64,000 nucleotides of DNA from assembly GCF_003144395.1 (NCBI RefSeq), contig NZ_PENZ01000017.1:1-64000 (forward strand). Direction: 5' to 3'. Of the stretch, positions 18,238-27,717 are shown piece after piece (within the stretch, counting starts at the first letter, position 1; the number at the start of each line of letters is the position of its first letter). This DNA comes from Proteus faecis. Its GTDB lineage: Bacteria > Pseudomonadota > Gammaproteobacteria > Enterobacterales > Enterobacteriaceae. A program made the translations under genes and the position numbers. Below the pieces are notes generated by a model. It was given only the letters and a program-made list of their open reading frames with translations. It was not told the DNA's origin and did no database searches.

Positions 18238-19854
18238 ATGAGTCGTAAATTAAAACTCGCCATGGCTCAACTTAATTGGGTTGTTGGCGATATTGAAGGT
18301 AACTGCGAACGCATGTTATCTACCATTAAGGCACAAGAAGAGGCTGATTTGGTCATGTTCTCTGAGTTGGCTTTATGTGGTTACTCTCCTGAAGATCTGC
18401 TATTTCGTCCTGATTTCCAACAGCGTTGTGAAACACAACTTACGCGTTTAGAACAAGCAAGTAAAAAAACAGCGATTGTAGTTGGACATCCTTGGTGGCA
18501 AAACGGCAAAATTTACAACGCACTTTCATTTTTCTATAAAGGTGAATTACAAGCGCGTTATTTCAAACAGCAATTACCGAATTATGGTGTGTTTGATGAG
18601 AAGCGTTATTTCCAACAAGGAAATGAGCGCTGTGTGGTGCCATTTAAGGGTTACCACTTAGGTTTGTTAATATGTGAAGATATTTGGATCAATGAACCTA
18701 TTGATGCATTAAAGCAAGCGGGGGCTGATCTCGTTCTATCTATTAATGCATCACCTTATAACCGTGAAAAACCGCATATTCGTACACAGCTAATTAAAGA
18801 ACATTGCCAAAGAACACACCTTCCGGTGATTTATCTTAACCAAATTGGCGGTCAAGATGAGTTGGTTTTCGATGGTTGTTCAAAAGTATTTGATGAACGG
18901 GGTGCTATTACGCATCGTTTAGCCGCATTTGATGAACAAACTACCATCGTTGAATTCGACGAATTGAATATTATTCCGATGGCAGAGCCAGCGCCAGAAC
19001 TGTCACCTCTAGCGCAAGTTTATCAAGCATTAGTGCTTGCAACGCGTGATTATGTAATTAAAAACGGTTTTAAAGGGGCAATTCTAGGGTTATCTGGTGG
19101 TATTGACTCTGGATTAACGGTTGCCATCGCAGCTGATGCTTTAGGCAAAGAGAGTGTTCAGGCTGTGATGATGCCATTTCGTTATACTTCAGAAATGAGT
19201 ATTCATGACGCGAAAGAACAAGCTGATTTATTAGGTGTTGAGTTTGATACGGTTTCTATTGAACCCATGTTTGATGCTTTTATGGCTCAACTTGCACCTA
19301 TGTTTAAAGATACTGCAGCAGATACCACAGAAGAAAATCTACAAGCGCGTTGTCGAGCTGTTATTTTGATGGCCATGTCGAATAAACGTCGCCGTTTAGT
19401 GTTAACCACAAGCAATAAAAGTGAATCAGCAGTGGGGTATTCCACATTGTATGGTGATATGGCGGGTGGTTTTGATGTACTAAAAGATATACCTAAAACA
19501 TTAGTTTTTGAGCTTTCTAAATATCGTAATACACTTTCACCTGCCATTCCTCAGCGTGTTATTGATAGACCTCCATCAGCGGAACTTGCACCGGGACAAA
19601 CAGACCAAGATAATTTACCTCCTTATGATATTCTGGATGCTATTCTTGAAGGTTATGTTGAACATGATAAATCTGTCTCTGATTTAGTTGCAGCAGGATT
19701 TGATGAAGCGACAGTTCGTAAGGTGATAAAATTAGTCGATATTAATGAGTACAAGCGACGTCAAGCCCCTGTTGGGCCACGTATTACAAGTCGTAACTTT
19801 GGTAAAGATCGCAGATACCCAATTACAAGCGGTTTTGGTCGCCACAACTGGTAA
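18238..19854 (+). CDS. nadE: Glutamine-dependent NAD+ synthetase
   Basis: Catalyses the last step of NAD synthesis: deamido-NAD plus ATP plus glutamine-derived ammonia. At 538 residues it is the two-domain type. The N-terminal nitrilase-fold glutaminase has Glu43 in FSELALCGYSPEDL and nucleophile Cys146 in LLICEDIW. The C-terminal synthetase has the PP-loop SGGIDS at 286-291. E. coli NadE is a short ammonia-dependent enzyme of about 275 residues encoded elsewhere, so this is a different form in a different place. ATG 18238 is preferred to ATG 18208 because GGAGAGA lies at 18222-18228. It sits 73 bp after glrR and 15 bp before glnB. Confidence 0.95.
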   Translation: MSRKLKLAMAQLNWVVGDIEGNCERMLSTIKAQEEADLVMFSELALCGYSPEDLLFRPDFQQRCETQLTRLEQASKKTAIVVGHPWWQNGKIYNALSFFYKGELQARYFKQQLPNYGVFDEKRYFQQGNERCVVPFKGYHLGLLICEDIWINEPIDALKQAGADLVLSINASPYNREKPHIRTQLIKEHCQRTHLPVIYLNQIGGQDELVFDGCSKVFDERGAITHRLAAFDEQTTIVEFDELNIIPMAEPAPELSPLAQVYQALVLATRDYVIKNGFKGAILGLSGGIDSGLTVAIAADALGKESVQAVMMPFRYTSEMSIHDAKEQADLLGVEFDTVSIEPMFDAFMAQLAPMFKDTAADTTEENLQARCRAVILMAMSNKRRRLVLTTSNKSESAVGYSTLYGDMAGGFDVLKDIPKTLVFELSKYRNTLSPAIPQRVIDRPPSAELAPGQTDQDNLPPYDILDAILEGYVEHDKSVSDLVAAGFDEATVRKVIKLVDINEYKRRQAPVGPRITSRNFGKDRRYPITSGFGRHNW

Positions 19855-19857
19855 TAG

Positions 19858-20208
<351 letters not shown>

Positions 20209-20251
20209 TTAATTAACTTAAGCCAAATAGTTATATTATTTATTTTTATTT

Positions 20252-20290
20252 AAGCCCGATATTTTTGATCAAAATATCGGGCTTTTTCTT
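20252..20290 (+). terminator. nadE-glnB terminator
   Basis: A perfect 14-bp stem (AAGCCCGATATTTT and its complement) with a 5-base loop TGATC runs into TTTTCTTTTTC. It is very likely a strong intrinsic terminator. Confidence 0.92.
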
Positions 20291-20469
20291 TTTCTTGCGC
20301 ATAATTAATTTTTTAATGTTTTACCTATAATGCTATTTATATCTTATACAAGTCTATTGATGATATAGAACAATTTATTTTACTGTTTTTTGTAAACTTT
20401 AAGGCACAAAATGTTATTTAATAACTTTCAAGTAAAGTTATTATCATCAATATTAAAAATCATTAAGGT

Positions 20470-21117
20470 ATGGGCAAAATAGTGTTTAATTATTTACTAA
20501 AGCGTCTCGCTTTATTTTTATGTGCGGCAGTATTAATCGCAATCACTACGGGATTTATTTTTCTTGATATTTTGGTTCTCGATAATGGTATCTCTGAAAC
20601 GTCGATAACTGAATTAGGTCAAGAAATTATCGTCGCCATTATTTGCTTATTCTTTTTTGTTAAAGTGTGCCAAGAAAGTGAACAGCGGGGAGCGTTCACA
20701 CTTATTATGGGGTTTTTCTTGTGCATTTTAATTCGTGAATTAGATAATGTATTTGATCAGATTGCACACGGATCTTGGGTTTGGTTTGCTCTAACGGTGG
20801 TATTTATTTCTATAGCCATTGCCATTAGAGAAGGCAAGAAAACATTAAAAGGCTTAATTCATTTTATTACTCATCCAAGCCATGGAATGTTAGTTGCTGG
20901 CCTATTATGTATTTTATTGTTCTCTCGTTTATTTGGTATGGGAATACTTTGGCACAAATTATTGGGTGAGGATTATAACCGTGCTGTTAAAAACATGGTG
21001 GAAGAGGGAAGTGAATTATTTGGTTATACACTCTGTTTAATTAGTGTTATTTGGTACGGTTTTTCTGCTAAAGAGCATGTAATTCCGACAGCGATTGAAA
21101 ATAAATATCGATTATAA
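20470..21117 (+). CDS. Unknown multispanning membrane protein
   Basis: I do not recognise this 215-residue protein. It has about six hydrophobic segments (about residues 10-32, 48-64, 73-87, 99-115, 138-155 and 183-198). Polar residues sit in or beside the membrane spans: CQESEQRG, LIRELDNVFDQIAHGSW and, near the C-terminus, VEEGSELFGYT. Such conserved-looking acidic/His clusters could be functional (metal, proton or enzyme site), but that is conjecture. The ATG is only three bases from an AAGG, so the GTG four codons later is an alternative. It stands alone between two terminators, so it is probably transcribed by itself. Confidence 0.7.
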   Translation: MGKIVFNYLLKRLALFLCAAVLIAITTGFIFLDILVLDNGISETSITELGQEIIVAIICLFFFVKVCQESEQRGAFTLIMGFFLCILIRELDNVFDQIAHGSWVWFALTVVFISIAIAIREGKKTLKGLIHFITHPSHGMLVAGLLCILLFSRLFGMGILWHKLLGEDYNRAVKNMVEEGSELFGYTLCLISVIWYGFSAKEHVIPTAIENKYRL

Positions 21118-21140
21118 AAAGGTAGTGAAATAACCTAAAC

Positions 21141-21175
21141 AAGCGCTGATAAATATAACGTTATCAGCGCTTTTA
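21141..21175. terminator. Bidirectional terminator between the unknown membrane gene and hmp
   Basis: A perfect 12-bp stem (AAGCGCTGATAA and its complement, 21141-21152 and 21161-21172) with an 8-base loop, flanked by T-rich DNA on the plus side. It probably serves the plus-strand gene and, at some distance, hmp. Confidence 0.8.
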
Positions 21176-21215
21176 TTATTCAATTTAGGATTAAATATTG
21201 ATGAAGGTGTTTCTA

Positions 21216-22412
21216 TTACAACTCTTGTGTAATAACAGTATGGGGACCAAAACATTCATAGTGAAGTTTTTCACTATTAATACCTAATTCAATAAGTTGT
21301 TTTGCAATAGATTGCATAAAAGGTAATGGGCCACAAAAATAGAAATGCATATCAGGCGTAGCTAACCAATCTTCAACTTGCTTTAATGTCATTAAGCCTT
21401 CGAATTGATAATCTTTATTTTGCACGTCTTCAGCACGTGGTGTTCGATACCATATTGCTTGTTGGTAGTGTGAAAGCTGATTGCTGATCTGATTAACTTC
21501 ATCTTTAAAAGCATGAACACCACCATGTTCAGCCGCATGTAACCAATTAATATTAGCTTGATGAGCTGAAAGAGTGTGTAACATAGAGAGCATTGGTGTT
21601 AACCCGACTCCGGCTGAAATTAAGGTTACTGGTGTTGTTGGTGACACATCTAAATAGAAATCGCCCCCTGGTGCGGCGACTTGTAAAATATCTCCTTCTT
21701 GAACATGATCATGAAGAAAATTTGATAAAATACCGTTATCTTCGCGTTTTACTGCAATGCGATAAGTTTTATTATTTGAAGATTGAGTTAATGAATATTG
21801 ACGTATTTCTTGGTTTTCAAGATGTTCGTCACGGAGATACAGACTTATGTATTGCCCTGCTTGATAAGAAGTAACCGCTCGCCCATCTTCAGGCTCTAAT
21901 TCAAAACTGGTAATGACATCACTTTGTTTTACTTTATGTTTAACTTTAAAGTTTCGTAATCCTCTCCAACCTCCATTTGTTTGTTCTTTTTGTTGATAAA
22001 TTTGCTCTTCGCGATTGATAAAGACATCTGCCAATACTTGATAAGCCTCTCCCCAAGCATCTAGCACTGCTTGCCCGGGACTAAACATTTCATCAATTGT
22101 TGCTAATAAGTTTTCACCGACGATGGGATAGTGTTCAGGAAGAATATTTAAACTCGCGTGTTTTTGTGCAATTTTTTCAACGGCAGGCAAAATGGCGGTT
22201 AAATTTTCAATGTTTGTTGCATAAGCGCATATTGCATTAAATAAGGCTTCACGTTGTGCACCATTACTTTGATGACTCATGGTGAAAATATCTTTTAATT
22301 CTGGATGACGAGAAAACATTCGATCATAAAAGTGTGCGGTTAATGTAGGGCCTGTTTTCGCAATGAGGGGAATTGTTGATTTAATTGTCGCGATAGTTTG
22401 TGCATCTAACAT
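21216..22412 (-). CDS. hmp: Flavohemoprotein, nitric oxide dioxygenase
   Basis: Hmp oxidises NO to nitrate with O2 and NAD(P)H and is the main aerobic NO defence. Its 398 residues comprise a globin domain with the proximal heme ligand His85 (KIAQKHASL), then a ferredoxin-reductase-like FAD domain with RQYSLT (here [10 protein letters not shown]) and an NAD domain with [11 protein letters not shown]. The C-terminal YECFGP motif is present. The gene lies in a cytosolic stress-response position next to glyA, as in E. coli, transcribed divergently. An NsrR-like operator lies upstream. Confidence 0.97.
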   Translation of the reverse strand: MLDAQTIATIKSTIPLIAKTGPTLTAHFYDRMFSRHPELKDIFTMSHQSNGAQREALFNAICAYATNIENLTAILPAVEKIAQKHASLNILPEHYPIVGENLLATIDEMFSPGQAVLDAWGEAYQVLADVFINREEQIYQQKEQTNGGWRGLRNFKVKHKVKQSDVITSFELEPEDGRAVTSYQAGQYISLYLRDEHLENQEIRQYSLTQSSNNKTYRIAVKREDNGILSNFLHDHVQEGDILQVAAPGGDFYLDVSPTTPVTLISAGVGLTPMLSMLHTLSAHQANINWLHAAEHGGVHAFKDEVNQISNQLSHYQQAIWYRTPRAEDVQNKDYQFEGLMTLKQVEDWLATPDMHFYFCGPLPFMQSIAKQLIELGINSEKLHYECFGPHTVITQEL

Positions 22413-22453
22413 AATTGCTCCTGAAAAATTTTCAGTTTATAGTGAATTTTTAT

Positions 22454-22476
22454 AAATTGTATTTTATATACAACTT
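22454..22476 (-). promoter_or_regulatory. NsrR-type operator upstream of hmp
   Basis: A 23-bp near-palindrome with arms TTGTAT and ATACAA about a central TTTAT, flanked by AAA and CTT. It fits the 11-1-11 NsrR consensus (AAGNTGCATTTNAAATGCANCTT type). It lies 42-64 bp upstream of the hmp start. NsrR repression of hmp relieved by NO is established in enterobacteria; binding here is predicted. Confidence 0.75.
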
Positions 22477-22650
22477 ATCTCTTTTTGATTATTTTGTAAA
22501 TCTCTGTTTTTATTTTTTAACAAAAAATCTCAATTCTTAGAGAATGATGCGGGGGGTTTGCAAAATAAGGCGAGATGTGCCTCAAAAAGAGGAATCAACA
22601 CAGGATAAAATGAGGTTGTTAAAAAGTAATAAGGTACTGTTATAGTTGGA

Positions 22651-22666
22651 TGGCAAACGATTGCGT
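22651..22666 (+). promoter_or_regulatory. PurR operator upstream of glyA
   Basis: TGGCAAACGATTGCGT fits the PurR palindrome (ACGCAAACGNTTGCGT) except in the first two bases. It lies 113 bp before glyA. PurR control of glyA is known in E. coli, linking one-carbon units to purine synthesis. Confidence 0.78.
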
Positions 22667-22778
22667 ATTTTTTCATTAGGGACTATCTCAATGAAGAAAA
22701 AGAGTTTACACTGTATGCCATTCTTTCTCCCGCATGGGAGTTTGTCTTTAGTGAAGTTAGCTGAGTCAGGAGATGTGA

Positions 22779-24032
22779 ATGTTAAAACGTGAAATGAATA
22801 TTGCTGATTACGATCCAGAATTATGGAATGCAATGGAAGGTGAAGTGACTCGTCAAGAAGAGCACATCGAACTTATTGCTTCTGAAAACTATACCAGCCC
22901 TCGTGTTATGCAGGCGCAGGGATCTCAGCTGACAAATAAATATGCTGAAGGCTATCCGGGTAAACGTTACTACGGTGGTTGTGAGTATGTGGATGTTGTA
23001 GAGCAACTGGCTATCGATCGTGCAAAAGCATTATTTGGTGCAGATTACGCTAACGTACAGCCTCACTCAGGCTCTCAAGCGAATGCCGCTGTTTATATGG
23101 CATTATTAAAACCAGGTGATACTGTTTTAGGCATGAACCTAGCGCAAGGCGGTCACTTAACTCATGGTTCACCAGTTAACTTCTCTGGTAAACTGTATAA
23201 TATCGTGCCTTATGGTATTGATGAATCAGGTAAAATTGATTACGAAGATATCGCTATTCAAGCTAAAAAACATCAACCAAAAATGATTATCGGCGGGTTC
23301 TCTGCTTATTCTGGTCTGGTTGATTGGGCTAAAATGCGTGAAATTGCAGACAGCATTGGTGCATTCTTATTTGTTGATATGGCACACGTAGCTGGTATGG
23401 TTGCAGCAGGTGTTTATCCTAATCCAGTTCCTCATGCGCATGTTGTTACAACAACTACCCACAAAACCTTAGCTGGTCCTCGTGGTGGTCTGATCCTTGC
23501 TAAAGGTGGCGATGAAGAGTTTTATAAAAAACTGAATTCTGCTGTATTCCCTGGCTCTCAAGGTGGCCCTTTAATGCATGTTATTGCAGGTAAAGCGGTT
23601 GCATTAAAAGAAGCTATGGAACCAGAATTTAAAGTTTATCAGCAACAAGTTGCTAAAAACTCGAAAGCAATGGTAGAAGTTTTCTTAGATCGCGGTTATA
23701 AAGTAGTATCTGGCGGAACTGAAAACCACCTGTTTTTATTAGATTTAGTTGATAAAGATATTACAGGTAAAGATGCAGATGCTGCACTGGGTCGTGCAAA
23801 TATCACTGTTAACAAAAACAGCGTACCAAATGATCCACGTAGCCCATTTGTAACTTCTGGTGTTCGTATCGGTTCTCCAGCAATTACACGTCGTGGTTTT
23901 AAAGAAGCTGAAGCTCGTGAATTAGCAGGTTGGATGTGTGATGTCCTTGATAATATCAATGATGAAGCGAACATTGAGAAAGTGAAACAAAAAGTCTTGG
24001 ATATCTGCGCTAAATTTCCAGTTTACGCATAA
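22779..24032 (+). CDS. glyA: Serine hydroxymethyltransferase
   Basis: The PLP enzyme converting serine plus tetrahydrofolate to glycine plus 5,10-methylene-THF, the chief source of one-carbon units. Its 417 residues equal E. coli GlyA, beginning [16 protein letters not shown]. The PLP lysine is Lys229 in [13 protein letters not shown], and the folate/PLP region includes [29 protein letters not shown] sequence precedes the ATG. It is transcribed alone, with a PurR box upstream and a terminator downstream. A 33-codon reading frame (22691-22792) overlaps its start. Confidence 0.98.
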   Translation: MLKREMNIADYDPELWNAMEGEVTRQEEHIELIASENYTSPRVMQAQGSQLTNKYAEGYPGKRYYGGCEYVDVVEQLAIDRAKALFGADYANVQPHSGSQANAAVYMALLKPGDTVLGMNLAQGGHLTHGSPVNFSGKLYNIVPYGIDESGKIDYEDIAIQAKKHQPKMIIGGFSAYSGLVDWAKMREIADSIGAFLFVDMAHVAGMVAAGVYPNPVPHAHVVTTTTHKTLAGPRGGLILAKGGDEEFYKKLNSAVFPGSQGGPLMHVIAGKAVALKEAMEPEFKVYQQQVAKNSKAMVEVFLDRGYKVVSGGTENHLFLLDLVDKDITGKDADAALGRANITVNKNSVPNDPRSPFVTSGVRIGSPAITRRGFKEAEARELAGWMCDVLDNINDEANIEKVKQKVLDICAKFPVYA

Positions 24033-24062
24033 GTTTGTAACGATATAATAAAACCCGTTATA

Positions 24063-24102
24063 CAAGCCCGCTTCTAGAACTTGTTCTTGGCGGGTTTTTT
24101 TG
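24063..24102 (+). terminator. glyA terminator
   Basis: Nested complementary arms (CCCG/CGGG outer, AGAAC/GTTCT inner) end in GGGTTTTTTT. The structure abuts the next gene, whose start follows by about 20 bp. Confidence 0.75.
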
Positions 24103-24124
24103 CATCTTCAAAATGGGGGATTGG

Positions 24125-25279
24125 ATGGTTATTCCATCAACATTGTGGCTTGCCTTAGATTATTTTACCTATTTCTTCTCATACGGCATCTTTTTACCTT
24201 TTTGGTCCATATGGCTAAAAGGAGAGGGTGTTGATCCTGCAATGATAGGTCTGTTATTAGGTGTAGGTTTAACCGCACGTTTTGTTGGTAGCCTAATTTT
24301 AACACCTGCGGTAAAAGATCCGTCAAAACTTATCACTGCATTAAGATTATTTGCTTTTCTCTCATTACTTTTTACTGTTGCATTTATGATGGGTAGCCAT
24401 TGGGCATGGTTATTCTTTGTGATGACAGGATTTAACGTTTTCTTTTCACCTATGGTGCCTTTAGGCGATTCTCTAGCAGGAACGTGGCAAAAGCAGTTTC
24501 CTTTTGATTATGGAAAGATCCGCGTTTGGGGCTCAATCGCTTTTATTATTAGCTCATCATTGCTAGGTGTTTTAATTGATGTTTTTGGGCATCCCATTAT
24601 TCTTTATGGGTTGATTGCCAGTACTTTTGCTCTATTTCTGACATCTATGTTGCGCCCTAAAGTTATGCCACAGGGTAAAGTGAAAAAAGCAGAACATAAT
24701 AACGTCTCCTTTATGAAACTTATTTCAGATGGGCCAGTTTGGCGTTTTCTGCTATGTGTCTCTTTATTGCAAGGTGCACACGCAGCTTATTATGGTTTTA
24801 GTGCACTTTATTGGGAAAAAGCAGGGTATGACACTGCAACAATCGGTTATCTTTGGTCATTAGGTGTGGTTTCAGAGGTCATTGTTTTTATGCTGAGCCA
24901 TCGTTTATTCCGCCGTTGGAGCGCAAGAAATTTACTCTTACTTTCTGCTTTTGCTGGGCTTTTACGTTGGGGATTAATGGGAAGTTTTACTGCATTACCC
25001 GCGCTTATTGTCGTTCAAATTTTACATAGTGGTACGTTTACAGTGTGTCATTTAGCCGCTATGCGCTTTATTAGCGCTCGCCAAGAGCACGAGATTATTC
25101 GCCTACAAGCGGTGTATTCAGCGTTAGCGATGGGAGGGAGTATTGCGATTATGACTATTGTATCTGGTTGGTTGTATGAAAAACTGCCTAATCAAGAATC
25201 GTTGATCTTCTGGTTAATGGCTGCATTAACGCTCCCAGCGATGTTTATCAGACCTAAAGTACAGCCTCAAAATACCTAA
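24125..25279 (+). CDS. hcaT: HcaT-like MFS transporter
   Basis: A 12-helix major-facilitator protein of the nucleoside:H+ symporter-like branch, closely resembling E. coli HcaT (YfhS), the putative 3-phenylpropionic acid permease. Shared stretches include LDYFTYFFSYGIFLPFWSIWLKG, LQGAHAAYYGFSALYW, YLWSLGVVSEV and ILHSGTFTVCHLAAMRFI. I chose ATG 24125 (384 residues) over ATG 24113 because GGGGGA lies just before it and the E. coli N-terminus (MVLQSTRW) aligns. In E. coli hcaT sits beside the hca dioxygenase genes; here no hca catabolic genes are present, so the substrate in this organism is open. It reads from glyA toward suhB, with which it converges. Confidence 0.85.
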   Translation: MVIPSTLWLALDYFTYFFSYGIFLPFWSIWLKGEGVDPAMIGLLLGVGLTARFVGSLILTPAVKDPSKLITALRLFAFLSLLFTVAFMMGSHWAWLFFVMTGFNVFFSPMVPLGDSLAGTWQKQFPFDYGKIRVWGSIAFIISSSLLGVLIDVFGHPIILYGLIASTFALFLTSMLRPKVMPQGKVKKAEHNNVSFMKLISDGPVWRFLLCVSLLQGAHAAYYGFSALYWEKAGYDTATIGYLWSLGVVSEVIVFMLSHRLFRRWSARNLLLLSAFAGLLRWGLMGSFTALPALIVVQILHSGTFTVCHLAAMRFISARQEHEIIRLQAVYSALAMGGSIAIMTIVSGWLYEKLPNQESLIFWLMAALTLPAMFIRPKVQPQNT

Positions 25280-25300
25280 TTACTTTATTTTATAAAAATT

Positions 25301-25340
25301 AAGAGCTGCAATACCTTTTAATATTGCAGCTCTTTTTTCT
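25301..25340. terminator. hcaT terminator, possibly shared with suhB
   Basis: A perfect 13-bp stem (AAGAGCTGCAATA and complement) with an 8-base loop is followed by TTTTCTTT on the plus strand. It lies between convergent hcaT and suhB. Confidence 0.88.
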
Positions 25341-25366
25341 TTGATATTTTATTCGTATCAGCGAAA

Positions 25367-26170
25367 TTAACGTTTTAATGCATCTGTGAGTTCGCTGCGA
25401 ATTTCAGCTAATAATGCTCTGACAACGCGAGGGTTACCCGCAACAATATTACCTGTTTGTAGGTAGCCATGGTTACCTGTAAAGTCAGAAACGATAGCTC
25501 CTGCTTCACGAGCGATTAATTCGCCACCTAAGAAATCCCAAGGTTTTAAGCCAATCTCAAAGAAACCATCAACACGACCAGCAGCAACATAAGCTAAATC
25601 TAATGCTGCTGAACCTGTACGACGGAAGTCAGCACAAGGTACAAATAGTTTACCTAACATGTTCATGTAAGCGGCTGAATGTTGTTTGCTTTTGAATGGA
25701 AAACCAGTCGCAAGAACTGCACCGTCTAAATCGCGAGCGTTAGAGCCGCGTAGACGATAACCATTTAATTGTGCGCCTTGACCACGAACGGCTGAGAATA
25801 ATTCGTTACGCATAGGATCGTAAACAACAGCAACTTCAGTACGGCCTTTAATGCGTACAGCAATAGAAACAGAAAAGTGTGGAAAACGTTTAATGAAATT
25901 AGTGGTGCCATCAAGTGGATCAATAACCCATTGTATATCGTGATCTTCACCGAGTAACTCGCCACTTTCTTCCGTAATAATGGTGTGTTTTGGATAAGAT
26001 TTACGGATGATTTCAATGATTGCTTGTTCTGCGTCACGGTCGACGTTAGTGACAAAATCATTGGTACCTTTCTGGTTAGTTTCTACAGATTCAGGATTTT
26101 CGTAATTTTTGGCGATTAAATTACCAGCCTTACGTGCGGCACGTATGGCAATATTCAGCATCGGATGCAT
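25367..26170 (-). CDS. suhB: Inositol-1-monophosphatase / Nus factor SuhB
   Basis: A 267-residue inositol monophosphatase-family protein. In E. coli SuhB also joins the rRNA antitermination complex, its essential role. The metal-binding motifs are present: EESGE (about residue 67), WVIDPLDGTTNF (about 81-92) and the C-terminal KPWDFLGGELIAREAGG-like segment (KPWDFLGGELIAREAGA). I start at ATG 26170 (MHPMLNIAIRAARKAGN), as in E. coli, not five codons upstream. It diverges from trmJ, as in E. coli. Confidence 0.97.
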   Translation of the reverse strand: MHPMLNIAIRAARKAGNLIAKNYENPESVETNQKGTNDFVTNVDRDAEQAIIEIIRKSYPKHTIITEESGELLGEDHDIQWVIDPLDGTTNFIKRFPHFSVSIAVRIKGRTEVAVVYDPMRNELFSAVRGQGAQLNGYRLRGSNARDLDGAVLATGFPFKSKQHSAAYMNMLGKLFVPCADFRRTGSAALDLAYVAAGRVDGFFEIGLKPWDFLGGELIAREAGAIVSDFTGNHGYLQTGNIVAGNPRVVRALLAEIRSELTDALKR

Positions 26171-26294
26171 GGTTATCTTCCACAAGATGTTAAAGAACGG
26201 GGATAAAAAACGTGCCAGAGTATAACAGACATTCGTGTTTCTGGCTACAATTGTGATAAAATAGATGGATCACAAAGCAATTAACAAGAAATCA

Positions 26295-27023
26295 ATGTTA
26301 GAAAATATTCGCATCATCCTTGTAGAAACTTCTCATACAGGCAATATGGGCTCTACAGCTCGAGCTATGAAAACCATGGGATTAACCAATCTTTATTTTG
26401 TTAATCCAAAAGAAAAACCGGATTCACATTCTATTGCCTTATCAGCAGGCGCAAGTGATGTTATTGGCAATGCACATATTGTTAATAGTATCGATGAAGC
26501 GATTGAAGGTTGTGGGTTAGTTATAGGAACAAGTGCTCGTAGCCGTACACTTTCTTGGCCAATGCTTGCGCCTCGTGAATGTGGTGAGCGCTGTGTTATG
26601 GAAGCGAAAAATAAGCCTGTTGCTGTTATTTTTGGTCGTGAACGCACAGGTTTAACTAATGAAGAATTACAAAAATGTGATTTTCATTTGTATGTTCCGA
26701 CTAATCCAGAATATGGTTCTTTAAATTTAGCAATGGCTGTCCAGCTTGTTAGTTATGAAATTCGTATGGCAGCACTTGCCCAAGAAGAAAAACAAGAGGA
26801 AAATAACTCATCAGAGATTGATTATCCACCGGCAGATGATATAGAACGTTTTTACGTTCATTTAGAACAGGTGCTTAATGAATCTGGCTTTATTCGTCCT
26901 AAACATCCGGGACAAGTGATGAGTCGTTTACGCCGTCTATTTACGCGTGCACGCCCGGAAACACAAGAACTTCACATCTTGCGTGGTATCCTAACGTCAG
27001 TTGAGAAATGGGCTAAGAAATAG
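26295..27023 (+). CDS. trmJ: tRNA (cytidine/uridine-32-2'-O-)-methyltransferase TrmJ
   Basis: A SPOUT-family methyltransferase that 2'-O-methylates position 32 of several tRNAs. The start [30 protein letters not shown] and the knot region [18 protein letters not shown]...[14 protein letters not shown] are diagnostic. I prefer ATG 26295 (242 residues) because E. coli TrmJ starts there. An in-frame ATG at 26265 would add ten residues, and neither has a strong ribosome-binding site. It lies 131 bp upstream of iscR, as in E. coli. Confidence 0.95.
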   Translation: MLENIRIILVETSHTGNMGSTARAMKTMGLTNLYFVNPKEKPDSHSIALSAGASDVIGNAHIVNSIDEAIEGCGLVIGTSARSRTLSWPMLAPRECGERCVMEAKNKPVAVIFGRERTGLTNEELQKCDFHLYVPTNPEYGSLNLAMAVQLVSYEIRMAALAQEEKQEENNSSEIDYPPADDIERFYVHLEQVLNESGFIRPKHPGQVMSRLRRLFTRARPETQELHILRGILTSVEKWAKK

Positions 27024-27066
27024 AGGGCAAAGTTGATTAACTTAAGTCAACTTTTGACCGAGTATA

Positions 27067-27091
27067 ATACTTGACTAAAACACTCGGATAA
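27067..27091 (+). promoter_or_regulatory. Type-1 IscR site A upstream of iscR
   Basis: Twenty-two of 25 positions fit the type-1 IscR consensus (ATASYYGACTRWWWYAGTCRRSTAT), with core CTTGACTAAAACACTCGG. Type-1 sites bind only [2Fe-2S]-IscR, which represses the isc operon when clusters are plentiful. A TATAAT at 27063-27068 overlaps its left edge. Confidence 0.85.
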
Positions 27092-27116
27092 ATAGTTGAC
27101 TAAATTACTCGGGAAT
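27092..27116 (+). promoter_or_regulatory. Type-1 IscR site B upstream of iscR
   Basis: Twenty-three of 25 positions fit the same consensus, with core GTTGACTAAATTACTCGG. It directly abuts site A, so two dimers would sit side by side, 39 bp before the iscR start. A weaker partial match lies further left, about 27029-27054. Confidence 0.87.
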
Positions 27117-27154
27117 GACACAATTTGATTATTGTTCACCACGGAGTATTTGTT

Positions 27155-27649
27155 ATGAGACTGACATCAAAAGGGCGTTACGCAGTTACTGCAATGCTTG
27201 ATGTTGCATTGCATTCACAGCAAGGCCCTGTCCCCCTCGCTGATATTTCAGAGCGTCAAGGGATTTCCCTTTCTTATCTTGAGCAACTTTTCTCACGTTT
27301 GCGCAAAAATGAATTAGTTGCAAGTGTTCGTGGTCCTGGTGGCGGCTATTTATTAGGCCGTGATGCAGGGCAAATTTTTGTTGCTCAAGTTATTTCTGCG
27401 GTTGATGAATCTGTCGATGCTACTCGTTGTCAGGGTAACAAAGAAGGTTGTCAAGGTGGCGATCGTTGCCTGACTCATACTTTGTGGCGTGATTTAAGTG
27501 ATCGTATAACCAGTTTCCTAAGCAGTATCAGCCTTGAAGAGTTAGTCAATAACGAAGAGGTTATGGATGTCGCCGATCGTCAAGACAATGAGAAACGCCA
27601 TGCAATAAATGGTCGTTTACAAGAAACCATTGTTAATATGAGAGTTTAA
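27155..27649 (+). CDS. iscR: Iron-sulfur cluster regulator IscR
   Basis: An Rrf2-family [2Fe-2S] transcription factor that represses the isc operon and, in apo form, activates others. Its 164 residues comprise an N-terminal winged helix ([52 protein letters not shown]) and cluster ligands Cys92, Cys99, Cys105 and His108. In E. coli these are 92, 98, 104 and 107, so one residue is inserted between the first two Cys (CQGNKEGC). I start at ATG 27155, preceded by CGGAG; the upstream in-frame start at 27125 would add ten residues with no support. It leads the isc operon. Confidence 0.97.
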   Translation: MRLTSKGRYAVTAMLDVALHSQQGPVPLADISERQGISLSYLEQLFSRLRKNELVASVRGPGGGYLLGRDAGQIFVAQVISAVDESVDATRCQGNKEGCQGGDRCLTHTLWRDLSDRITSFLSSISLEELVNNEEVMDVADRQDNEKRHAINGRLQETIVNMRV

Positions 27650-27717
27650 CGGCGATCTCTAGGTAGGCAAAAACAAAATTATTAAAGAAGATCCGTCGTC
27701 TTTGGAGTTAGTGAGCA

